A stretch of DNA of 64,000 nt. Source: Megasphaera vaginalis (ex Bordigoni et al. 2020). Lineage in GTDB: Bacteria > Bacillota > Negativicutes > Veillonellales > Megasphaeraceae. Positions 25,793 through 34,665 of the stretch are shown here, in pieces (the stretch's first letter is position 1; each line of letters begins with the position of its first letter). The stretch is taken from assembly GCF_900240295.1 (NCBI RefSeq), contig NZ_OEQB01000002.1:186001-250000 (forward strand), read 5' to 3'. The notes under the pieces were generated by a model. That model made no database searches, was not told where the DNA came from, and worked only from the letters and a program-made list of their open reading frames with translations. The position numbers and the translations under genes were made by a program.

Positions 25793-26116
25793 ATGAACAT
25801 GAGGAATTTGGGGAAATACAAGTACGTGGCGATCGTTGCCATCGTGTTTTTAGGCATCGCCGGCATACGCAGCTACGGGCAGCCTGCGGCGAAGGTGCAG
25901 GGGAATAAGGCAGTGGCCGTGTCCGTGCAAAAGGCGGCGGAAAAGATGGTGCCGCTGACGCTGGATGCAGTCGGCACGGCGCAGCCGGTCAATTCGGTAA
26001 CCGTTATTCCGCAAGTTACGGGGCGGATTACGGCAGATACTATGAGCCGGGGCAGGAGGTGGAGGCCGGGCAGGTGTTGGCGCAAATCGATCCGGCTCCT
26101 TTTCAGCAACAACTGA
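25793..26116 (+). CDS. RND efflux periplasmic adaptor (MFP), N-terminal part before a frameshift
   Basis: The first 107 codons encode a membrane anchor/signal (YVAIVAIVFLGIAGI) and the start of a membrane-fusion protein (VPLTLDAVGTAQPVNSVTVIPQVTGRITA), as in AcrA/MexE adaptors. After residue 82 the frame turns into unlikely sequence (SRGRRWRPGRCWRK), while the expected continuation YEPGQEVEAGQVLAQIDPAPF appears in another frame from 26041. The two pieces together give a normal-size adaptor of about 382 residues. One base seems missing at 26036-26041. Either the adaptor is inactivated or the sequence has an error. Confidence 0.8.
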   Translation: MNMRNLGKYKYVAIVAIVFLGIAGIRSYGQPAAKVQGNKAVAVSVQKAAEKMVPLTLDAVGTAQPVNSVTVIPQVTGRITADTMSRGRRWRPGRCWRKSIRLLFSNN

Positions 26117-26943
26117 ATCAGGCCGAAGCCCAATTGGAGGCGGCACGGCGCAATGATACGTACAACACGGATACGGCTGCAAGGTACGGCGAGCTGTATC
26201 AGCAGGGAACCGTTTCCCGACAGGAATATGAGCAACAGTCCAGCACCGCCGGAGTTCAGGATGCAACGGTCCGGCAATTGGAAGCGGCTGTGGAGAATGC
26301 CAGAATCAGTTTGAATCATGCGCAGATAACGGCGCCGGTTTCCGGTCGCACAGGGGCGATCGGAGCGAATGTGGGAGCTATGGTTACGGCCAATCAGACG
26401 CAGATCGTCGTAATCAATCAAATGAATCCGATCTATGTGCAGTTCACGATTCCCGAGGCCAGTCTGCCGCAGGTCAGCGCCGCTCAGGCGGCGCAGCCGA
26501 TTCAAGCGACGGTCAGAGAAGCGGAGAAGGGAAATGTCCTGGCAGTCGGCAAGGTGACCTTTATCGATAATACGATTGATCGGACATCCGGAACGATCGG
26601 GTTGAAAGCGGAGTTTTCGAATGACGGGCTGAAATTGTGGCCAGGTCAGTTTTTGCAGGTGCTGCTGCAACTTGGTGAGCCGAAAAAGCGCCTTGTCATT
26701 CCCGCTGCCGCCGTCATGGACGGACAGAAGGGGAAATATGTATTTATCGTTCAAGATGATCATACCGTCGCGATACGGCCCGTTGAGGTTTCCGGCGTGT
26801 CGGGCGATCTGGCAGTGATCAGTAAAGGCGTATCCATAGGAGATACGGTTGTTACAGACGGGCAATTGAACCTGAAGGACGGCAGCGCCGTATCTGTAAA
26901 ACCTGCCGTTTCGGCAAGCCCGTCAGAGGGGGATGGAGCATGA
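26041..26943 (+). CDS. RND efflux periplasmic adaptor (MFP), remainder after the frameshift
   Basis: Continuation of the adaptor. It opens with the lipoyl half-motif EPGQEVEAGQVLAQIDPAPF, then a coiled-coil hairpin (LNQAEAQLEAARRND to VENARISLNHAQ), the second lipoyl half ITAPVSGRTGAIGANVGAM, and the beta-barrel and membrane-proximal domains. Adaptors join the RND pump to an outer-membrane channel; none is encoded nearby. The GTG at 26059 could allow a truncated product, but it would lack the anchor. Its stop overlaps the pump start (ATGA), so the two were translationally coupled. Confidence 0.8.
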   Translation, partial: YEPGQEVEAGQVLAQIDPAPFQQQLNQAEAQLEAARRNDTYNTDTAARYGELYQQGTVSRQEYEQQSSTAGVQDATVRQLEAAVENARISLNHAQITAPVSGRTGAIGANVGAMVTANQTQIVVINQMNPIYVQFTIPEASLPQVSAAQAAQPIQATVREAEKGNVLAVGKVTFIDNTIDRTSGTIGLKAEFSNDGLKLWPGQFLQVLLQLGEPKKRLVIPAAAVMDGQKGKYVFIVQDDHTVAIRPVEVSGVSGDLAVISKGVSIGDTVVTDGQLNLKDGSAVSVKPAVSASPSEGDGA

Positions 26944-29900
26944 ATTTATCGGCATTATGGATCAGACGTCCGGTCATGACGATCTTGGTGATGATCACGA
27001 TCTTCTTTTTCGGGCTGGTCAGCTATCAGCAGTTGCCGGTCAATGATCTGCCGAACGTCGATTATCCGGGGATTCAGATTTCGGCGTCCTTATCGGGAGC
27101 CAGTCCGGAAACGATGGCGTCTGCCGTGGCGCAGCCGCTGGAAAAACAACTGTCGACGATAGCCGGTGTGGAATCCATGTCTTCTGTCAGCTACACGGGG
27201 AAGACGACGATCAATATGACTTTTTCGCTGGATCGGGATATTGACGGTGCGGCAAATGATGTCAGCGCGGCGATTTCGGCGGCGAGCAAAAAACTTCCGG
27301 CCAATATGTCTTCGCCGCCGACATTTTCGAAGGTCAATCCGGCCGACCAGCCGATCATGCGGTACGTTATTTCTTCGAAGACCATGAAACCTGCAGATAT
27401 AGAGAATTATGTGCAGGAGCGGCTCATCCCCGCCCTTTCCGGGATTAACGGCGTCGCGCAGGTACAGGTACTGGGTTCCGCGCAGTATGCCGTCCGGGTG
27501 CGCATCAATCCGGATAAACTGGCGTCGCTGGGGATCGGTATCAACGAAATCAGCAGCGCCATCAGTCAGGCCAACGTCAATATGCCGGGCGGTACGATTG
27601 CCAACGGATCTACCAGCTATAACATCAATTCGTCCGGGCAGCTGTTCAAGGCGGCAGAATATAATGACCTGATTATCGCTTATAAAGATAATAATCCCGT
27701 ACGCATTCGAGATATAGGACAGGCCGTAGACAGTAATGACAATGAAAAAAGCTTACGGACTTTTATCACGCCGGATGATACGGCGCAAGGCGTGTTCATT
27801 TCCGTTTATAAACAACCGGGGTCCAATGCGGTAGAAGTAGCTCAACTGGTAGCGGATAAAATGAAAGATGTCGGCGATTCGCTGCCTCAAAGTCTGACCG
27901 TCTCCGAATTGTATAACAAGACCAATTATATTAAGGATTCTGTGCGGGATGTGCAATGGACGCTGGCATTGACGATTCTGCTGGTCATCGGTGTCGTTTT
28001 CTTTTTCCTCGGCAACTGGAAGAGCACGATCATTCCCGGTATTACGGTCCCGTTAGCGCTTATCGGCAGTTTTATGGTCATGAAGCTGTGCGGGTTTTCT
28101 TTAAATAATATTTCGTTGATGGCCCTGTCTCTGGCCGTCGGCTTTGTCGTAGACGACGCCGTCGTCGTTATGGAAAATATTGTGCGGCGCGTGGAAGCAG
28201 GGGAAGATCCCAAGTCCGCGGCGTTTACGGGTTCCAAAGAAATCGGCTTTACCGTGTTGTCCATGACGCTTTCGCTGGTAGCCGTCTTTATTCCCATCCT
28301 CTTTATGAACGGCATTGTCGGCCGCCTTTTTCGGGAATTTGCCGTCAGTATCGGCGTCGCCATTTTATTCTCCGGGTTTGTTTCCCTGACGCTGACCCCG
28401 TTGATGTGCTATCATCTGGTCAGCCGGCAGCGGGATGGCGATAAAAAAGGGTATCTTCGTTTGTTTAATATCGGTTTCGACCGGCTGAAAGGAACATACG
28501 CCAAGACTTTAGCCGCAGCGCTGAATCATCCTGTGAAAGTCTTCGCTGCGACGGGCATGATTTTTGTTTTGGCCGCTTTTTTATATACGCAGATCGATAA
28601 GGGGTTCATTCCCAGTCAGGATATGAACAATTTCAATATAAAAGTGCAGGGAGCTGACGCGGCGTCGTTTGACTATATGGTCGATCACGAGGCGCAAGTC
28701 GACAAAATCGTGCAACAGATTCCGGGATTGCGGGGAGCGCTGACGAATGTGGGATCGCCTACATCCAACGCCGCGTCCATCAATGTCAGTCTGGTAGATA
28801 AGGGCAGCCGACAGGAATCGGTCAGCCAGATTATCAGTGAGCTGCGCCCCAAACTGGCGGCGATTCCAGGCATAAAAGTGTCGATGTCCAATCCGCCTGC
28901 CATTAATATAGGCAGCAAGCAGAGTTCCGGAACAGGGCAGTATACGCTGACGAGTTCCGATCCGGACTTGTTATACAAGGCTGCCGCGGATATGGAAGAA
29001 AAACTTGCCGCGCTGCCCGGTATTCTTGATGTCAATTCATCCATGCAGATCAGCGTGCCTACGCTGTATTTTGAAATTGACCGCGACAAAGCCGCTATGC
29101 TGGGCATCTCGGCGAATCAGATTCAGGATGCGTTGTATTCGTCCTTTGCCGACAGGCAGGTCAGTACGATTTCTACGGCCAGCAATACGTATAATGTCTG
29201 GTTGGATCTGGGGAAACAATACCAGTCCGATCCATCTATGCTTCAACGGTTGTACATCAAACCGGGAACCGCCTCCAATTCCTCAAGCGGTAAAAGCAGT
29301 GCCGGTAAATCGACCAATACGGCTTCCGGTACGATTTCAACCACGACTTCGGCGTCTTCAGGAGATACGAGTCTCAGCGCCAATTTGGGTAATACGGCAA
29401 GCAGCGGTTTGGTGCCGCTGTCTTCGTTAGGCCATTTTACGGAGAAAACCAGCTCTCTATCGGTCAGCCATAGCGGCCAGATGCCGGCAGTAACCTTGCA
29501 GTTCAATCTTCAGCCGGGATATTCCATCGGCAGCGCCGCTGCCGATATTCAGAAAATCGCCGCCACGGCTTTGCCGGCAGGGGTAACCGGCTACTTTGAA
29601 GGCAGCGCTTCTGCCTACGCGGCTTCCTTTGCCAATATGGGATTTCTGTTGCTGGTGACGATCTTCATCATTTATGTCGTCTTGGGGATCCTTTATGAAA
29701 GCTTCATCCATCCGATTACCATCCTGTCGGCGTTGCCGTTGGCAGGGGCGGGCGCGTTGATCTTCCTGATTCTCTTTCATATGGAATTGGATATCTACTC
29801 GTATGTCGGTATTATCATGCTCGTCGGCCTGGTCAAAAAGAACGGCATCATGATGATTGATTTCGCCTTGTCGGCGCAAAAGCGGGAGCACTTATCGGCG

Positions 29901-30152
29901 CGGGAGGCGATTTGCGAAGCCTGTCAAACGCGGTTCAGGCCGATTATGATGACTACGTCGGCGGCGATTCTCGGAGCTTTGCCCATCGCCTTGGGTCTGG
30001 GAACCGGAGGGGAAGCCCGGCAGCCGATGGGCGTCGCCGTCGTTGGCGGCCTGCTGGTGTCACAGCTGCTTACCCTTTATGTGACGCCGGTCTTCTATGT
30101 GTGGCTTCATGGCTTGCAGGAACGATTTACAAAACGAGCCTCGTCACGGTAA
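26940..30152 (+). CDS. RND multidrug efflux pump, inner-membrane subunit (HAE1/AcrB type)
   Basis: 1070 residues, about 12 membrane segments with two large periplasmic loops. Family motifs include the N-terminal IRRPVMTILVMITIFFFGLVSYQQLPVNDLP, read in part as PVNDLPNVDYPGIQISASLSG, the proton-relay aspartates in AVGFVVDDAVVVMENI, and GIIMLVGLVKKNGIMMIDFA near the C-terminus. It pumps drugs or lipophilic compounds out using protons. A run of about 48 Ser/Thr-rich residues (about 774-822) is inserted in the second periplasmic loop just before VPLSSLGHF, where relatives have a short loop. The adaptor gene upstream is frameshifted. Confidence 0.92.
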   Translation: MNLSALWIRRPVMTILVMITIFFFGLVSYQQLPVNDLPNVDYPGIQISASLSGASPETMASAVAQPLEKQLSTIAGVESMSSVSYTGKTTINMTFSLDRDIDGAANDVSAAISAASKKLPANMSSPPTFSKVNPADQPIMRYVISSKTMKPADIENYVQERLIPALSGINGVAQVQVLGSAQYAVRVRINPDKLASLGIGINEISSAISQANVNMPGGTIANGSTSYNINSSGQLFKAAEYNDLIIAYKDNNPVRIRDIGQAVDSNDNEKSLRTFITPDDTAQGVFISVYKQPGSNAVEVAQLVADKMKDVGDSLPQSLTVSELYNKTNYIKDSVRDVQWTLALTILLVIGVVFFFLGNWKSTIIPGITVPLALIGSFMVMKLCGFSLNNISLMALSLAVGFVVDDAVVVMENIVRRVEAGEDPKSAAFTGSKEIGFTVLSMTLSLVAVFIPILFMNGIVGRLFREFAVSIGVAILFSGFVSLTLTPLMCYHLVSRQRDGDKKGYLRLFNIGFDRLKGTYAKTLAAALNHPVKVFAATGMIFVLAAFLYTQIDKGFIPSQDMNNFNIKVQGADAASFDYMVDHEAQVDKIVQQIPGLRGALTNVGSPTSNAASINVSLVDKGSRQESVSQIISELRPKLAAIPGIKVSMSNPPAINIGSKQSSGTGQYTLTSSDPDLLYKAAADMEEKLAALPGILDVNSSMQISVPTLYFEIDRDKAAMLGISANQIQDALYSSFADRQVSTISTASNTYNVWLDLGKQYQSDPSMLQRLYIKPGTASNSSSGKSSAGKSTNTASGTISTTTSASSGDTSLSANLGNTASSGLVPLSSLGHFTEKTSSLSVSHSGQMPAVTLQFNLQPGYSIGSAAADIQKIAATALPAGVTGYFEGSASAYAASFANMGFLLLVTIFIIYVVLGILYESFIHPITILSALPLAGAGALIFLILFHMELDIYSYVGIIMLVGLVKKNGIMMIDFALSAQKREHLSAREAICEACQTRFRPIMMTTSAAILGALPIALGLGTGGEARQPMGVAVVGGLLVSQLLTLYVTPVFYVWLHGLQERFTKRASSR

Positions 30153-30372
30153 GGAAAAAGCAAGAGGTGAAGAAAATCCGCCTTCGCCCGTGCAGGGAAT
30201 TGAGGTTTGCCTTTTCTTGCAGACTGCATTGTCCGGGAGGGCAGCCGGGAAAAGAACGGCTGCTGTCCGCGTTGGCAATGGCGTTGAAGGGCGGGCTGTA
30301 TAAGGTTTTTTTTAGCTTTCGGACGGAACGGAAGACGGCCGTACATGCCGAAGAAAAAGGTTGTCCTGTTTA
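30153..30372. other. Gene-free stretch between the RND pump and the MFS gene
   Basis: About 220 bases after the pump stop contain no reading frame with a ribosome site or recognisable product. Short open frames here are composition artefacts. A terminator and then the MFS promoter follow. Confidence 0.6.
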
Positions 30373-30416
30373 CCAACCAAAAGGACCGCTTCTCAGGGAG
30401 CGGTCCTTTTGGTTGG
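30373..30416 (+). terminator. Strong hairpin terminator upstream of the MFS gene
   Basis: Perfect 18-base-pair stem (CCAACCAAAAGGACCGCT with AGCGGTCCTTTTGGTTGG, 8-base loop). T-runs inside the right arm suit termination of the pump transcript. Confidence 0.8.
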
Positions 30417-30495
30417 GCGTGGCGGCGATAAGCGGAAGCGGCGGGCGTACTCGCTGTATTCCCCTTATTGTTCTTTATTCACGGATAAAAGGGCG

Positions 30496-30517
30496 TATAA
30501 TAATAGTCATCATTATG
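30496..30517 (+). promoter_or_regulatory. -10 with overlapping Fur-like box before the MFS gene
   Basis: TATAAT at 30496-30501 overlaps AATAATAGTCATCATTATG (30499-30517), which matches the 19-base Fur consensus at about 14 positions. This would place an iron-responsive repressor on the promoter. Judged by eye. Confidence 0.5.
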
Positions 30518-30582
30518 TGCAGGAAAACGAGTTGCGGCAGTGGCTCAGGAAACGACACGAGGAAGATGGATAGGTCATAGAT

Positions 30583-31770
30583 ATGGAAAAATGGAAACAA
30601 AATTTATGGATTTGCTGCGGTGCAGGTTTTATCGTTTCTATCGGGATGAGTCAATTGGCGCCGATGTTGCCGCTTTATATTTCAACGATGGGGGTGACGG
30701 CGACAGACGATATTGAACGTTGGTCCGGTATTATTTATGGTTGTAATTTTATTAGTTTAGCCGTTTTTTCGCCGATTTGGGGGCGTTTATCAGATCGATA
30801 TGGCCGTAAACCGATGGTTATGCGCGCCAGCTTATGGCTTTCCTTCATCATGGCGGGAATGGGATTGGCGCAATCGGTATACCAGTTGGCGGCGCTGCGG
30901 TTGGCACAAGGCGCGATGAGCGGGTTTCAAGCCGCCGTGATTCCGCTTATTGCGCAGGAATCTCCGAAAGAGCATTCCGGCTGGGCTCTGGGGATGTTTT
31001 TTACCTGTCAAGTCAGCGGCAATCTTTTGGGACCCTTGTTGGGCGGGTGGCTTTCGGAAATTATCGGGATTCGCCATACGTTTTTCTTCATTGGATTTTT
31101 TTGCTTTCTCGGTTTCTTAGCGCTCTTTCGGATTCATGAAACGGTGCGGCCGCAAGTTGCGGAAAAGGCACGGACATTACGGGAAACATTTCGTCAGTTA
31201 CCACAGCTGCAACTTATTATCGGTCTGTTTGTTACAACGTTGGTGATGCAATTCGCAACGATGTCGATTCAACCGATTATTACGGTGTATATCCATCAAC
31301 TGATTGGGGATACGGATCATTTGGCGCTGATTGCCGGCGCCGTTTTCTCGGCGGCGGGCTTTGCCAGTATGCTTACGGCTTCTCATATTGGCGGTATAGC
31401 TGATCGCGCAGGCTCTCAGAAGGTTCTCCTGTTTTCCCTGTTTTTGGCGGGACTGTCTTTCATTTTGCAAGGAGTCGCCGAAAATCCTTTAGAACTTGGC
31501 ATTTTACGCTTCCTGTTGGGAATCGCCCTGGCCGGCATGCTGCCTTCGGTGAATAATTTAATTCGCCAATATACGCCGGCACTTTGTTTGGGGCGAATTT
31601 ACGGATTTAACCAATCAGCCCAGTTCTTAGGTATGTTCGCCGGCGCCGTTTGTGGCGGTCAATTGGCAGCGCTTATCGGAATTCGGCATCTTTTCTTCGT
31701 AACGGCAGGACTGCTCCTGCTCAATGCGTTTTGGTGCTGGCGCATGGTTTACCGATCCGTTTATGATTAA
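30583..31770 (+). CDS. MFS exporter (drug:H+ antiporter family, MdtG-like)
   Basis: 395 residues, 12 predicted membrane helices. The MFS loop motif is GRLSDRYGRKPMVMRAS between helices 2 and 3; the antiporter-type motif lies around LGPLLGGWLSEIIG in helix 5. Members export drugs, and some export siderophores or metal chelates. The Fur-like box on the promoter favours an iron-related cargo, but the sequence alone does not tell. It is a single gene with terminators on both sides. Confidence 0.87.
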   Translation: MEKWKQNLWICCGAGFIVSIGMSQLAPMLPLYISTMGVTATDDIERWSGIIYGCNFISLAVFSPIWGRLSDRYGRKPMVMRASLWLSFIMAGMGLAQSVYQLAALRLAQGAMSGFQAAVIPLIAQESPKEHSGWALGMFFTCQVSGNLLGPLLGGWLSEIIGIRHTFFFIGFFCFLGFLALFRIHETVRPQVAEKARTLRETFRQLPQLQLIIGLFVTTLVMQFATMSIQPIITVYIHQLIGDTDHLALIAGAVFSAAGFASMLTASHIGGIADRAGSQKVLLFSLFLAGLSFILQGVAENPLELGILRFLLGIALAGMLPSVNNLIRQYTPALCLGRIYGFNQSAQFLGMFAGAVCGGQLAALIGIRHLFFVTAGLLLLNAFWCWRMVYRSVYD

Positions 31771-31923
31771 AGGGCGCGCAGGTTTTGTGCGGAATAGCCA
31801 GTAAAACACTAACCATACCGAATGAGGCGTTTTGCTGTCACTTCTTTTGCACAGCGGAAAAAAACGGCAGATCCTGTTGGAATGACGGGTTTCATCAACA
31901 GATGGACAAAAATGCCTTATAAG

Positions 31924-31952
31924 AAAAAAGCACAGGTTGCCGGTGCTTTTTT
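31924..31952. terminator. Terminator downstream of the MFS gene
   Basis: Stem AAAAAAGCAC (31924-31933) with GTGCTTTTTT (31943-31952) and a 9-base loop; symmetrical enough to act from either side. Confidence 0.8.
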
Positions 31953-32025
31953 ACGTGCATATTGCGAAAGGCGGAAAGTATGGGGATACAAAGAGTAAAA
32001 AACAGACGGGCTATGAAAATTTCAT

Positions 32026-32072
32026 AAAAAGGAAAGAAGATCTTCCCGTTTTACGAGAAGACCTTCTTTCCT
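32026..32072 (-). terminator. Terminator of the tRNA-Ala gene
   Basis: On the minus strand GGAAAGAAGGTCTTC pairs with GAAGATCTTCTTTCC (one mismatch) and is followed by TTTTT. It starts 4 bases after the tRNA 3' end. Confidence 0.85.
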
Positions 32073-32075
32073 TAA

Positions 32076-32151
<76 letters not shown>

Positions 32152-32179
32152 ATGTATCATGCATAACGCCGATAAATAT

Positions 32180-32208
32180 ATAATAGCATGAAACGGAGAA
32201 CTTTGCAA
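32180..32208 (-). promoter_or_regulatory. Promoter of the tRNA-Ala gene
   Basis: On the minus strand, -35 TTGCAA (32203-32208), a 17-base spacer and -10 TATTAT (32180-32185), about 28 bases before the mature tRNA 5' end. Confidence 0.75.
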
Positions 32209-32264
32209 GAAGTTTTTTGCCATCTGTCGGGATGGAGTATCCTTTATTTCACAGAAAGGGCATA

Positions 32265-34169
32265 TTACTGTTTATCACATAGGGCTTCCCATTTTTCATA
32301 GGCTGCTTCCAATTCGTCCTGGACCTTCATGTATTCATTATTGATAGCGGTCAACTCGTTCGGATTTAGTTGCATTTCCGGCTGGTTCATCTGGAATTCG
32401 TACATTTTCAACGTTGCTTCCCATTCGGCGATTTTCATTTCCAGTTTGTCAATTTGTTGTGCCGTGCCGTATGATGGCGTTTTCGCCGCTGCGTTTCGAG
32501 GGGCCGCCATGGCGGGCGGTGAGATCTTTTTGGCTTCTTTCGCCGGTTCTTCTGTCCGCTTTTTTTCAGACAGTTCAACCGCTTCCTGCTCTTTTTCCCG
32601 GTAATACGTGTAATTGCCGAGATAGTCTTTCAGCTTTTTATCTTCAAGTACCAAGGTGCGTGTCGTTATTTTATCGAGAAAATAGCGATCATGGGAAATA
32701 ATCAAGTACGTGCCGCCGAATTCGAGGAGAGCTTGTTCCAGTATTTCCCGTGTCGGGATGTCGAGATGATTTGTCGGTTCATCGAGAATGAGAAAATTCG
32801 GTCCTTGCAGGAACAGTTTCAAGAGAGCCAGGCGGGCCTGCTCGCCGCCGCTGAGACTGTCGACGGTTTTAAAGACGTCGTCGCCGCGGAAGAGAAATCT
32901 GCCCAACAGGGAACGAGCTTCCTCTTCACCGTAACTGAAGGACTGCATGAGTTCTTCCAAGACGGACCAAGGACCGTGAAGATCCGTATGCTCTTGTGCG
33001 AAATAGCCGATATGCACGCGGCTGCCTAATGTAATGTGTCCTTGTGTTGCCGTTTTTTCACCTAAAATCATCCTGACCAGCGTCGTCTTGCCTGCACCGT
33101 TAGGGCCGATCAGGGCGGCGGCTTCACCACGGCGCAGAAGCAGCGACAGATGGCTGAAGAGTTCATTTTCGCCGTAGCCGCCGCAGATGTTGTCGAGGAC
33201 GAGTACCTTTTGGCCGCATTCTTCAACGGGAGCGAAGGAAAACTGGAGAGTGGTCGTTGCAGCGGTCAGTTCGATCCGCTCCAGCCGCTCTAGCTGGGAT
33301 TGTCTGCCGCGGGCTTGTTTCGCCTTGATGCCGGCTTTGTACTTGCGGATATATTCTTCCGTCTCCTTGATGTGTTCCTGTTGTTTTTTATAGGCGCTTT
33401 CCAATGTTTTGCGCCGTTCCTGCCGTTGCGAAACGTAACGCGAGTAATTGCCTTTATATTTGGTAACCGTCCCCTGATCCAGTTCCAATATGCCTGTCGT
33501 GACTTTGTCGAGGAAATAGCGGTCGTGCGAGACGATCAGAATCCCGCCGCCGTAGGACAGGAGATAAGATTCCAACCATTCGAGCATAGCCATGTCAAGA
33601 TGATTCGTCGGCTCATCGAGAAACAGGTAGTCCGGTCGGCGAACAAGGGCTTTGGCGAGATTGATTCGTGTCTTTTGCCCGCCTGAAAAGCCTTGTACCG
33701 GTCTGGTCATGTCTTGTTCCGTAAAGCCGAGTCCGTAGATGATTTTTCGCGTCATGGCTTCGTAAGCGAAGCCGCCGAGCCATTCGAATCGATCCTGAAG
33801 GCGGGCATAGCGATTGATGAGCTCCGTGTTGTCCGGCATTTTCTGCATCGCCTGTTCCGTCCGTTTTAACTGTTCTTCAAGATGATGAACGTCCTTCCAC
33901 GCGGCGTCGACAATCTGCTGCAACGTTACGGACTCGTGGAAAGAAATATCTTGTTGCAAGTAACCGATACTCTCGCCGTCGGAAGTAATCAAAGCGCCGC
34001 CGTCATAGTCTTCTTCTCCGATGAGACATTTTAAAAGCGTCGACTTCCCGGCGCCGTTGGCGCCGATCAAGCCGAGACGTTCACCGCGCCGGAGTTCAAA
34101 AGAGACGTCGGAAAAAATCGTATGCACGCCGAAGGCCTTGGCGAGTTTCTGTACTTTTATGCTGCCCAT
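32265..34169 (-). CDS. ABC-F family ATPase (ribosome-associated, YdiF/Uup-like)
   Basis: 634 residues with two ATPase domains and no membrane segments. Each has a Walker A (GANGAGKST and GPNGAGKTT), a signature (FSGGQKTR and LSGGEQAR) and a Walker B ending in FLDEPTNHLD or ILDEPTNHLD. The linker between them is rich in charged residues (about 240-310), and the C-terminus (about 570-634) is a coiled coil. ABC-F proteins bind the ribosomal E site and relieve stalling or protect against antibiotics. The type here is most like the housekeeping YdiF/Uup group; an antibiotic-resistance role is not indicated. Confidence 0.92.
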   Translation of the reverse strand: MGSIKVQKLAKAFGVHTIFSDVSFELRRGERLGLIGANGAGKSTLLKCLIGEEDYDGGALITSDGESIGYLQQDISFHESVTLQQIVDAAWKDVHHLEEQLKRTEQAMQKMPDNTELINRYARLQDRFEWLGGFAYEAMTRKIIYGLGFTEQDMTRPVQGFSGGQKTRINLAKALVRRPDYLFLDEPTNHLDMAMLEWLESYLLSYGGGILIVSHDRYFLDKVTTGILELDQGTVTKYKGNYSRYVSQRQERRKTLESAYKKQQEHIKETEEYIRKYKAGIKAKQARGRQSQLERLERIELTAATTTLQFSFAPVEECGQKVLVLDNICGGYGENELFSHLSLLLRRGEAAALIGPNGAGKTTLVRMILGEKTATQGHITLGSRVHIGYFAQEHTDLHGPWSVLEELMQSFSYGEEEARSLLGRFLFRGDDVFKTVDSLSGGEQARLALLKLFLQGPNFLILDEPTNHLDIPTREILEQALLEFGGTYLIISHDRYFLDKITTRTLVLEDKKLKDYLGNYTYYREKEQEAVELSEKKRTEEPAKEAKKISPPAMAAPRNAAAKTPSYGTAQQIDKLEMKIAEWEATLKMYEFQMNQPEMQLNPNELTAINNEYMKVQDELEAAYEKWEALCDKQ

Positions 34170-34259
34170 TGTTGTTCCTTTCTTGTTTTTCTGTCAATAA
34201 CTTTTATTATACCATATTTGATTAGGCAAGGAAGGCCTCCGAAAAATTTCAAAAGAAGC

Positions 34260-34288
34260 TTGACAAGACGACTAATATATTTTATTAT
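34260..34288 (+). promoter_or_regulatory. Promoter of the ArsR-CoA-disulfide reductase operon
   Basis: TTGACA (34260-34265), a spacer of exactly 17 bases, and TATTAT (34283-34288). The -10 lies inside the left arm of the large palindrome described next. Confidence 0.85.
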
Positions 34289-34320
34289 TTGAATATAAGG
34301 ATATTCAAATAATAAAATAT
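34277..34320. promoter_or_regulatory. Operator: 20-4-20 perfect inverted repeat overlapping the -10
   Basis: Arms of 20 bases (34277-34296 and 34301-34320) flank AAGG. The core ATTTGAATAT/ATATTCAAAT resembles operators of sulfide/persulfide-sensing ArsR proteins (BigR, YgaV, SqrR). An extra half-site ATATTCAAAT continues at 34317-34326. Repressor binding here would cover the -10 and start site. Confidence 0.85.
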
Positions 34321-34351
34321 TCAAATAAAGTGATAAGTAAGAGGAGAAATT

Positions 34352-34663
34352 ATGATGGAAATGAAAAACCAGGCCATGGTTAAAGAGACGGCGGAATTGT
34401 TGAAGGTTATTGCACATCCTGTGCGGCTTTGCATTGTGCATGGTCTGTGGCGCAACGGGCGCTGCAACGTATCGCATATGCAGTCCTGTTTGCAGGAGCC
34501 GCAGTCAACGATTTCACAACATCTGCAGAAGTTGCGTTTGGCCGGGATTGTAACGGCAGAGCGGCACGGCGTGGAAATTACGTACGCCCTGGCCGATCCG
34601 GTGATCAAGCAGGTATTGTCTATTCTATTTCAAGGAGAAGCGCAAAAAAAAGGAGATGACTGA
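34352..34663 (+). CDS. ArsR-family repressor, likely persulfide- or metal-responsive
   Basis: 103 residues of the winged-helix ArsR/SmtB type (LKVIAHPVRLCIVHGL, then the recognition region QSTISQHLQKLRLAGIVTAERHG). Cysteines lie at positions 27, 38 and 46. The persulfide sensors of this family use a cysteine pair, while metal sensors use ELCVC-like motifs, which are absent. With the adjacent CoA-disulfide reductase/rhodanese and DsrE genes, a reactive-sulfur sensor is the best guess. A second ATG at 34355 is 8 bases from AGGAG and may be the true start. The stop lies 2 bases before the next start. Confidence 0.88.
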   Translation: MMEMKNQAMVKETAELLKVIAHPVRLCIVHGLWRNGRCNVSHMQSCLQEPQSTISQHLQKLRLAGIVTAERHGVEITYALADPVIKQVLSILFQGEAQKKGDD

Positions 34664-34665
34664 AT

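Noticed and set aside
30153-30376. Short open frames after the RND pump considered as a small gene
   Set aside because: No ribosome site, no conserved-looking protein, and frames on both strands are equally open.
34339-34420. Attachment site or mobile element near the long palindrome at 34277
   Set aside because: The palindrome overlaps a clear promoter of an ArsR gene and no integrase or transposase is nearby, so an operator explains it.
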